DNA of 64,000 nt, taken from positions 1 to 64,000 of the forward strand of contig NZ_JONS01000010.1 in assembly GCF_000711965.1 (NCBI RefSeq). The letters run 5' to 3'. This DNA comes from Actinomyces israelii DSM 43320 (lineage in GTDB: Bacteria; Actinomycetota; Actinomycetes; Actinomycetales; Actinomycetaceae). Shown piece by piece: positions 58,474 to 64,000 of the stretch (position 1 is its first letter; every line of letters begins with the position of its first letter). The notes under the pieces are model-generated. The model was not told where the DNA came from, did not search any database, and saw nothing but the letters and a program-made list of their open reading frames with translations. The position numbers were made by a program, and so were the translations under genes.

Positions 58474-60785
58474 CCCGGCTCCTGAAGGCGGACCTGGCGC
58501 GCGGCGCCGTCGTGGCCGCGACCCTCACCACCCTGATCGCCCTGGCCGCCGCGCTGGTGTCGGCCAGCACCTCCCTCATCGTGGACACCACATCCGCGAC
58601 GAACCGGCTCTCGCAGCGGGCGAAGGCGCCGGACCTGATCCAGATGCACACCGGCCGGGTCAGCTCCCGGGAGATCGACGACTGGGCTGCCACCCGCAGC
58701 GAGATCACCGACCACGAGGTCATCAAGACCCTGCCGGTGCCGCGCCAGGAGCTGTGGATCAACGGCGCCGGCCAGGCCGACTCCTACCAGGAGCCCGCCT
58801 TCGTCACCGCCCCGCAGCGCATCGACCTGCTGCTGGACGAGGACGGCAACCCGGTCCACCCGGGCCCGGGCCAGGTGGTGCTGCCGATCCACTACCGGGC
58901 GGTGGGCGCGGCCGACGTCGGCGACACGGTCACCGTGGACGCCGGCGACTGGCGGATGGATCTGGAGGTGGCGGGCTTCCTGCGGGACTCGCAGATGAAC
59001 GCGCCCATGGTCCCCTCCAAGCGCCTGGTGGTCAGCCCGGAGGACTTCGCCTCCCTGGAGGAGCACATCAGCGATCCCGAGTACCTCATCGAGTTCACCC
59101 TGGCCGACTCGGCCCGTCCGCGCGCTGTCATCGACGCCTACAAGGAGGCGGGCCTGCCCAGCACGGGCATCAGCGTGGACTCCTCCATGGTTCTGCTCAT
59201 GAACGCCCTGAGCACCATGCTCATCGCGGCGGTCGCCTTGGTCGTGGCGCTCGTGCTGGCGGTGGTGGCCATGCTCGCCCTGCGCTACACGGTGCTGGCC
59301 GCCATCGAGGCGGACCTGGCCCAGATCGCGGTGCTCAAGGCCATCGGCGCCCCGCAGGGCCGCATACGCCGCCTCTACCTCCTGAAGTACATGGTGCTGA
59401 CGCTGGCAGGGTCGGCGATCGGCTACCTGGCGGGAATGCCCCTGGCCTCGGCGCTCGGAGCCCCGGCCCTGCTCTACCTGGGCACGCCCCCCACCACCGT
59501 CTGGAGCGTGGGCCTGCCCATCGTCATGGTGGTGGGGCTGGCCGGAACCGTTGTCGGCCTCACCTGGGTCACCCTGCGGCGCCTGGAGGCGGTCTCCGCC
59601 GTCGAGGCCCTGCGGTCCGGGGCCAGCGGCGCCCTGCGCCGGCGCCGCCACCGGTGGCGCCTGGCCGCCTCCCGGCGCATGCCCGTCCAGCAGTGGCTCG
59701 GGGTGCGCGAGGCGCTGCGCCCCTCCAACGCCCTGCTGCTCGGCATCCTGGCGCTGTGCGCCTTCACCATGGTGCTGCCGGTCAACGTCGCCACCACCCT
59801 GGACGACCCCCGTATCGCCACCTACCTGGGCGTGGGCGAGGCGGACCTGCGCATCGACGTGCGCACCGGCACCCAGGACCTGGCCGCCGTGGAGAGCGCC
59901 CTGACCGCCGACGACCGCGTCGCCGAGCACGCCACCGTGCTGCGCCGCAGCTACAGGATGCGCGCGCAGAGCGGAGACTGGGAGCCGGTGCTCATCGACA
60001 TCGGCGACCACGGCGCCTTCCCCATGAAGTACATGTCCGGACGCGCCCCCACCGGCCAGGACGAGGTCGCCCTGTCCTACAACCAGGCCAGGGCGACGAG
60101 CGCCGAGGTGGGCTCTACCGTCACCGTGAGCACATCCCAGGGGGACAGGGACCTGACGGTCACGGGCGTCTACCAGGACATCACCAACAACGGGAGCACC
60201 GCCAAGGCCGTCTTCGACGACGGCGCCCCCGCCCTGTGGCAGATCATCTACGCCGACATGCGCGACGACAGCCAGGAGACCGCCGTCGCCGACGACCTGC
60301 AACGGGACCTCCCGGGCGTCCAGGCCACTGCCATGAGCGACTACACCTCCCGGTTCTTCGGGGCCACCACCGCCCAGGTCCGCATCATCGCCGCCATGGC
60401 CTGCGCCGTCGCGCTGGGGCTGGCCTTCCTCATCACCGTCCTCTTCGCGGTCCTGGTCCTGTCCCGGGAGAGGCACCGGGTGGGCGTGCTGCAGGCCCTG
60501 GGATGCACACGGCGCGCCGTCGCCGGGCAGTACCTCACACGCTTCGGCGTCCTCGCCCTGGCGGGGACCGCCCTGGGCCTCCTGCTGGCGTCCACCCTGG
60601 GCGAGACGGCCATCGGAGCGGTCCTGGGCTCGCGCGGAGCGCCGAACGTGGTGCTCCTGCCGCGCCCGTGGCTGGTGGGGCTGGTCCTGCCCGCCGCGCT
60701 GGTCGCCACCGTCATGAGCGCCGTCGCCCTGGCCCTGCGCCGTCTGCCCGCCACGACCCCGGGCACCACCGGGTGGACCGAGTAG
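58467..60785 (+). CDS. ABC transporter permease with two FtsX-type domains
   Basis: A 772-residue permease translated from GTG 58467, which overlaps the MFS stop. It starts LTRLLKADLARGAVVAATLTTLIALAAALV. A large extracytoplasmic domain follows (about 45-235, with conserved AGDVGDTVTV-like GAADVGDTVTV). The first FtsX domain then has IEADLAQIAVLKAIGAPQGRIRRLYLLKY. A second cluster of segments and another extracytoplasmic domain (about 445-625) come next. The second FtsX domain ends with LSRERHRVGVLQALGCTRRAVAG. This is the doubled MacB/FtsX layout. The substrate is unknown. The adjacent ATPase follows 56 bp downstream. Confidence 0.9.
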   Translation: MLTRLLKADLARGAVVAATLTTLIALAAALVSASTSLIVDTTSATNRLSQRAKAPDLIQMHTGRVSSREIDDWAATRSEITDHEVIKTLPVPRQELWINGAGQADSYQEPAFVTAPQRIDLLLDEDGNPVHPGPGQVVLPIHYRAVGAADVGDTVTVDAGDWRMDLEVAGFLRDSQMNAPMVPSKRLVVSPEDFASLEEHISDPEYLIEFTLADSARPRAVIDAYKEAGLPSTGISVDSSMVLLMNALSTMLIAAVALVVALVLAVVAMLALRYTVLAAIEADLAQIAVLKAIGAPQGRIRRLYLLKYMVLTLAGSAIGYLAGMPLASALGAPALLYLGTPPTTVWSVGLPIVMVVGLAGTVVGLTWVTLRRLEAVSAVEALRSGASGALRRRRHRWRLAASRRMPVQQWLGVREALRPSNALLLGILALCAFTMVLPVNVATTLDDPRIATYLGVGEADLRIDVRTGTQDLAAVESALTADDRVAEHATVLRRSYRMRAQSGDWEPVLIDIGDHGAFPMKYMSGRAPTGQDEVALSYNQARATSAEVGSTVTVSTSQGDRDLTVTGVYQDITNNGSTAKAVFDDGAPALWQIIYADMRDDSQETAVADDLQRDLPGVQATAMSDYTSRFFGATTAQVRIIAAMACAVALGLAFLITVLFAVLVLSRERHRVGVLQALGCTRRAVAGQYLTRFGVLALAGTALGLLLASTLGETAIGAVLGSRGAPNVVLLPRPWLVGLVLPAALVATVMSAVALALRRLPATTPGTTGWTE

Positions 60786-60832
60786 TGATCAATACCGAGC
60801 AATACCGAACAATACCGAGCAATGGTGATCAA
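60785..60832. repeat. 10-bp direct repeats between the efflux permease and its ATPase
   Basis: AATACCGAGC, AATACCGAAC and AATACCGAGC lie end to end (60791-60820). The copies are flanked by identical GTGATCAA octamers at 60785-60792 and 60825-60832, starting with the last base of the permease stop codon. The ATPase ribosome binding site AAGGAG comes just after. Confidence 0.7.
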
Positions 60833-60841
60833 GGAGACCCC

Positions 60842-61669
60842 ATGACCTCTAGCAGCGCTGCCGCAGCATCCGCGACACCCGCAGCGGCCTCCCCGGCCTC
60901 CCCGGCCTCAGCGGCCCGCCCCGGCACTCGCCCCGCCCTGCGGGCCCGAGGGCTGACCAAGAGCTACGACGCCCCCGTCCTGAAGGACCTCGACCTCGAT
61001 ATCGAGGACGGCCAGTTCATCGCCATCATGGGGCCCTCCGGCTCGGGCAAGTCCACGCTCCTGCACTGCCTGAGCGGCATGGACCGGCCCTCCGGCGGCT
61101 CCGTGCTCCTGGGAGACACCGACATCGCCGCCCTGAGCGAGCGCGAGCTGGCCGCACTGCGCCTGTCGCGCTTCGGTTTCGTCTTCCAGCAGGCCCACCT
61201 TCTGGCCACGCTGTGCCTGCTGGACAACATCGTCCTGCCGGGCTTCCTGGCCGGACTGCGCCCGCGCCGGGAGGTGGAGGCCCGGGGCCGGGGGCTCATG
61301 GAGCGAATGGGCATCTCCGAGCTGGCCGGCAGCGATATCACCGAGGTCTCCGGCGGTCAGCTCCAGCGGGCCGGGATCTGCCGCGCCCTCATCAACGAGC
61401 CCGGCATCGTCTTCGCCGACGAGCCCACCGGGGCGCTCAACTCCGCCACCGCCGCCCAGATCCTCGACCTGCTCGGGGAGGTCCACGCCTCGGGCACGAC
61501 CCTGGTGGTGGTCACCCACGACGCCCAGGTCGCGGCCCGCGCCGACCGGGTGCTGCTGCTCGTCGACGGCGGCGTCGTGGAGGACCTCGCGCTGGGCGGG
61601 TACCGGGAGGCACAGGCCTCCCAACGTCTGGCCACGGTCTCCCAGGCCCTTCAGCGCCGGTCGGTCTGA
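60842..61669 (+). CDS. ABC transporter ATP-binding protein of the MFS/ABC efflux cassette
   Basis: A 275-residue ATPase, partner of the preceding permease. It opens with an Ala/Ser/Pro-rich stretch of about 35 residues, then ARGLTKSYDAPVLKDL. Motifs are Walker A GPSGSGKSTLLHCL (about 63-76), a Q-loop in FVFQQAHLLATLCLL, and the signature VSGGQLQRAGI. Walker B reads IVFADEPTGALNS, and the H-loop VTHDAQV. The signature has LQR rather than the usual QQR. ATG 60842 has AAGGAG 5 bases upstream. The operon MFS-permease-ATPase probably exports a toxic compound. Confidence 0.93.
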   Translation: MTSSSAAAASATPAAASPASPASAARPGTRPALRARGLTKSYDAPVLKDLDLDIEDGQFIAIMGPSGSGKSTLLHCLSGMDRPSGGSVLLGDTDIAALSERELAALRLSRFGFVFQQAHLLATLCLLDNIVLPGFLAGLRPRREVEARGRGLMERMGISELAGSDITEVSGGQLQRAGICRALINEPGIVFADEPTGALNSATAAQILDLLGEVHASGTTLVVVTHDAQVAARADRVLLLVDGGVVEDLALGGYREAQASQRLATVSQALQRRSV

Positions 61670-61727
61670 CGGCGCCCTCTGACGGCGCCCCGGCCCGGGC
61701 CCGTGAGGACTGCGTCGCGGTGCGGCC

Positions 61728-61782
61728 CAGTGCTGTTTCAGTACCGGCTCAGTGCTGTTTCAGTGCTGTTTCAGTGCTGGTG
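61728..61782. repeat. five 11-bp tandem units CAGTGCTGTTT
   Basis: CAGTGCTGTTT at 61728, CAGTACCGGCT at 61739, CAGTGCTGTTT at 61750 and 61761, and CAGTGCTGGTG at 61772, each 11 bp long. Units one and two together make a 22-bp period. On the minus strand the last unit encodes the C-terminal His-Gln-His and stop of the small CGCxGH protein. Confidence 0.8.
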
Positions 61783-61983
61783 GCCGCCGCAGCCGCAGCC
61801 TCCGGGCGCTGGGGCCGAGACGTCCCTCAGCCCCAGCAGGTTGCCGGTCCTGCGGCCCGGCACGACTCCCGAGGAGGCTCCGCCCTCCCGGCCCCGGGCG
61901 GCCGGGTTCTGCTCCCGGGGACCGCCGGCGTCGTGGCCGTCGCAGCCGCATCCGCTCGCGGTCCGGCTCGTGATCTGGTCCAT
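61771..61983 (-). CDS. possible 70-residue protein with two CGCxGH motifs
   Basis: A small frame 38 bp downstream of truB on the same strand. The product begins MDQITSRTASGCGCDGHDAGG and ends with LLGLRDVSAPAPGGCGCGGHQH, both quoted here as short pieces: SGCGCDGHD near residue 10 and GGCGCGGHQH at the end. The paired Cys-Gly-Cys-x-Gly-His motifs are suited to binding a metal or sulfur-containing ligand. Third codon positions are almost all G or C, as in real genes here. AGGAG stands 12 bases before the ATG, which is on the long side. I do not recognise a family. Not proven to be translated. Confidence 0.5.
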   Translation of the reverse strand: MDQITSRTASGCGCDGHDAGGPREQNPAARGREGGASSGVVPGRRTGNLLGLRDVSAPAPGGCGCGGHQH

Positions 61984-62020
61984 CGCGTCTCGTGTCTCCT
62001 GCAGGGGTTGCGGTCCGTCC

Positions 62021-63106
62021 TCATCGCGGCCCTCGGGCCGGGGCGAGCACGAGGACGGGACGCGCGCGTCCGCCCTCGCGGGCCAACAGTGCCACGACGT
62101 CCCCGCCCGGGGCGAACCCGGCGGTCACGGCGCCGTGGCCGCCGGAGCCCCCGGCAGCATCCGCCCGCGGCTCGGCGCCGTCTCCCGACGGTCGGGGCGC
62201 GTGTACGGCGCGATCGAGGACGCCGGCGGGCAGGGTCTGCCCGTGGCCGAGCGCGACGGACTCGGCCTCGTCGAGCTCGACGGCGGGGAAGCAGCGCCTG
62301 GCCACCGAGCTCAGCGACAGCGTGGTCAGGCCCACGGGCTGCGGGCGGCAGGAGTCCGCGGTCACCTCGGCGGCCAGGGCGTCGGGACCGCGGGCCTGCT
62401 CGACGCGGAACGGGCCCACGCGCGTGCGGCGCAGCGCGGTCAGGTGGGCCCCGGTGCCCAGCACGGCGCCGAGGTCCCTGGCCAGCGCGCGCACGTAGGT
62501 GCCCGAGGAGCACGACACGCGCAGGGGCAGGTCGACGACCCTGGTGCCGTCGTCGGCGCACGCGCCCGCCGGGGCGCCGGTGAGCGTCAGGGAGCGGATA
62601 GTGACGCTGCGGGCGGGCAGGGCGACGTCCTCGCCCCCGCGCACCCGCCTGTAGGAGCGCACGCCGTCCACCCTGATGGCGGACACGGCGCTGGGCACCT
62701 GCATGATCTCCCCCGTCAGGGCGCGCAGCGCGTCCTCCAGGCTCCGGGCGAAGGCGGCCCGGCCCCCGGGCCAGGAGTCGGGGGCCGGGCACCCGCGGGC
62801 GGCGGTCACCTCCCCCTCGGCGTCCTCGGTGAGGGTGTCCTGGCCCAGGCGCACGGTCGCCTCATAGGTCTTGTCGGCGCCGACGAGGTGGGTCAGCAAC
62901 CTGGTGGCGCGGCCGACCCCCAGGACGAGCAGCCCCGTGGCCATGGGGTCGAGGGTGCCGGCGTGGCCGACCTTGCGGGTGGCGGCCAGGCGCCGGGTCA
63001 GGGCGACGACGTCGTGGCTGGTCGGGCCCGCCGGCTTGTCGACCAGGAGGATGCCGTCGCGGGCCGTCACGGCGCCCCGGGGCGCGTCGGGACGCGGCGG
63101 CCTCAC
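62021..63106 (-). CDS. truB: tRNA pseudouridine-55 synthase
   Basis: Converts U55 of tRNA to pseudouridine. The 361 residues include [21 protein letters not shown], the catalytic-site [24 protein letters not shown] (Asp in GTLDPMATG, about 45-53), and [37 protein letters not shown] follows, then [16 protein letters not shown]. The C-terminal 100 residues form the PUA-like part with low-complexity insertions. The start ATG overlaps the rbfA stop by 4 bases. Length is a little greater than usual (about 300). Confidence 0.95.
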   Translation of the reverse strand: MRPPRPDAPRGAVTARDGILLVDKPAGPTSHDVVALTRRLAATRKVGHAGTLDPMATGLLVLGVGRATRLLTHLVGADKTYEATVRLGQDTLTEDAEGEVTAARGCPAPDSWPGGRAAFARSLEDALRALTGEIMQVPSAVSAIRVDGVRSYRRVRGGEDVALPARSVTIRSLTLTGAPAGACADDGTRVVDLPLRVSCSSGTYVRALARDLGAVLGTGAHLTALRRTRVGPFRVEQARGPDALAAEVTADSCRPQPVGLTTLSLSSVARRCFPAVELDEAESVALGHGQTLPAGVLDRAVHAPRPSGDGAEPRADAAGGSGGHGAVTAGFAPGGDVVALLAREGGRARPVLVLAPARGPR

Positions 63107-63603
63107 GCCCCCGCCTCATCGGGCGCCGCGGGCCCGGCCTGCTCGGCCGCGGGCGCCTCGGCGCTGCGGTCCTCGCCGTCGGGCTCGGCGCCGCGCCTGT
63201 AGGGGTCGGCGCCGGCGGCGTAGGCGGCGCCGGCGTGGGCGCGGGCGATCTCCTCGTCCCTGGCGCGGGCCCGGGCCAGGGCGTCGTCGAAGGACCTGGC
63301 CTGCGTGGGCAGGGCGTCGAGCTGGAAGGCGATCGAGGGCGTCAGGCGGATGCCGAGGGCCCTGCCCACCTCGGAGCGGATCAGCCCCTTGGCCGAGCTC
63401 AGGGCGGCGGCGCTGTCCCGACGGTCCTTGTCGCTGCCGTAGACGGTGTAGAAGATCGTGGCCTGCTGGAGGTCGCCGGTGACGCGCACGTCGGTAATGG
63501 TGACGAATCCCAGGCGCGGGTCCTTGATGCGCCCCTGCAGGAGACGGGCGACGGTCTCGTGGATGCGGTCGGCGACCTTGCGGGCGCGGGCGGCGTCGGC
63601 CAT
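63103..63603 (-). CDS. rbfA: ribosome-binding factor A
   Basis: A small KH-like factor for late 30S maturation and cold adaptation. The 166 residues begin [22 protein letters not shown], then [32 protein letters not shown] (start [15 protein letters not shown]), which is the RbfA core. [35 protein letters not shown] follows. A C-terminal extension of about 45 residues, rich in Ala and Glu with TAGGG-like [20 protein letters not shown], is peculiar to this group. It starts the rbfA-truB operon. Confidence 0.94.
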   Translation of the reverse strand: MADAARARKVADRIHETVARLLQGRIKDPRLGFVTITDVRVTGDLQQATIFYTVYGSDKDRRDSAAALSSAKGLIRSEVGRALGIRLTPSIAFQLDALPTQARSFDDALARARARDEEIARAHAGAAYAAGADPYRRGAEPDGEDRSAEAPAAEQAGPAAPDEAGA

Positions 63604-63803
63604 GGCGGGCTCCTCTGCGTGAGATCGATCGGAATCGTCGAGATTCCCGGAATTCGGCAGTGCGGGCGAAGGTGATGAGAAAGAGACCTCTCGCGCCGCA
63701 AGCCGTCCGAGCGCGCGGCAACGCGCCTCACTATGCTACGCGGTGCGGCCGACCGGGACAGAACCGGTGCCGCCGTCATCCCCGACCGCGAACGGATCAC
63801 GCC

Positions 63804-64000
63804 ATGGCCCCCTCCCCCGACGCGCCCGAGCCCGCCCCGGCGTCGGTGCGCGCAGCGGTGCAGCAGCCGTCGGGTGCCGGGGTCGCACTGGTTCTGGGCT
63901 GCTACACGCTGTGGGGCGTCTTCCCCCTGTACTTCCGCCTGCTGGCGGACGCGGGAAGCGTGGAGATCATCGGGCACCGCATCGTGTGGACCCTGGTCAC
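63804..64000 (+). CDS. rarD: RarD/EamA-type membrane permease, 5' part only (cut by the window end)
   Basis: ATG at 63804 opens a frame that runs off the window at 64000 (about 66 codons). After 25 low-complexity residues it reads GVALVLGCYTLWGVFPLYFRLL, then GSVEIIGHRIVWTLV. This is the start of RarD-type members of the drug/metabolite transporter family (typically G-x-x-x-xW-GxFPxYFK and E-I-x-x-HR-xW). The rest cannot be judged. It is transcribed divergently from rbfA, across a 200-bp gap. Confidence 0.8.
   Translation, partial: MAPSPDAPEPAPASVRAAVQQPSGAGVALVLGCYTLWGVFPLYFRLLADAGSVEIIGHRIVWTLV

Noticed and set aside
58164-60476. 770-codon open frame on the minus strand
   Set aside because: It lies antisense to the ABC permease gene, is low-complexity (Gly, His, Gln, Asp, Arg) and has no domain. 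It is a product of high GC.
1-64000. tRNA or rRNA genes
   Set aside because: I looked for tRNA-like cloverleaf and TTCGA loops in the gaps and saw none that folds convincingly; a tRNA-scan run would settle it.

Overview
The window is high-GC actinobacterial chromosome, most likely from an Actinomyces or a close relative in the Actinomycetaceae. This rests on very high GC at third codon positions, a division and cell-wall (dcw) cluster with sepF, yggT and divIVA/wag31 but no ftsA or minCDE, a DUF3040 protein and dinB beside mraZ, and the gene order rbfA-truB-ribF-rpsO-pnp-M16 peptidase-dapB-dapA. The species cannot be named from the sequence alone.

Layout. 1-2250 is insertion-sequence debris: two tail-to-tail IS3-family transposase remnants that share one frameshift, and a scrap resembling the end of an IS481-like transposase. 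2304-5260 (minus) is a lower-GC island with a 34-codon peptide gene that had no earlier call (C-terminus SGINCGGGCY, perfect ribosome binding site), a 16-bp intercistronic hairpin, an ABC ATPase and a 700-residue FtsX-type permease. It looks like a small peptide/bacteriocin production, export or immunity operon and is the best candidate for an undescribed system. 5813-8357 holds a ketopantoate-reductase-like gene, a GNAT acetyltransferase and an RluD-type pseudouridine synthase. 8354-28520 (minus) is the division/murein cluster, in transcription order mraZ-rsmH-ftsL-ftsI-murE-murF-mraY-murD-ftsW-murG-murC-ftsQ-ftsZ-pgeF-sepF-yggT-wag31-lspA-rluD, with many 4-base start/stop overlaps. 28838-31576 carries DUF3040, dinB and a spermidine-synthase-like gene.

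31674-33050 is a decayed sugar/polyol locus: a truncated GntR regulator butts against an antiparallel PfkB-kinase fragment and an internally deleted zinc dehydrogenase. 33358-41046 holds a PAC2 protein, a HelD-type helicase and two tandem acyl-CoA ligases behind a 27-bp palindrome. 41196-44228 is a second FtsX-type ABC transporter. 44339-51200 has dapA, a GNAT gene, dapB, an M16 peptidase and pnp. 51745-54200 has an iron alcohol dehydrogenase, a DUF6882-like gene and rpsO. 54497-56696 has a secreted PHB-depolymerase-like esterase and ribF. 56881-61669 is an MFS plus ABC efflux cassette behind a promoter with a TetR-like operator. 61771-63603 has a small CGCxGH-motif protein, truB and rbfA, and the window ends inside a RarD/EamA permease.

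How the genes work together. The dcw block makes lipid II (MurC-F, MraY, MurG), flips or polymerises it at the septum (FtsW, FtsI, FtsL, FtsQ) and positions the ring (FtsZ, SepF, Wag31), while DapA/DapB feed the diaminopimelate/lysine branch. The rbfA/truB/rpsO/pnp set is ribosome and RNA maintenance. Mobile or accessory cassettes interrupt this conserved order at truB|ribF, ribF|rpsO, rpsO|pnp and dapB|dapA. A 22-bp tandem repeat family sits three times in the intergenic gaps between 41 and 49 kb.
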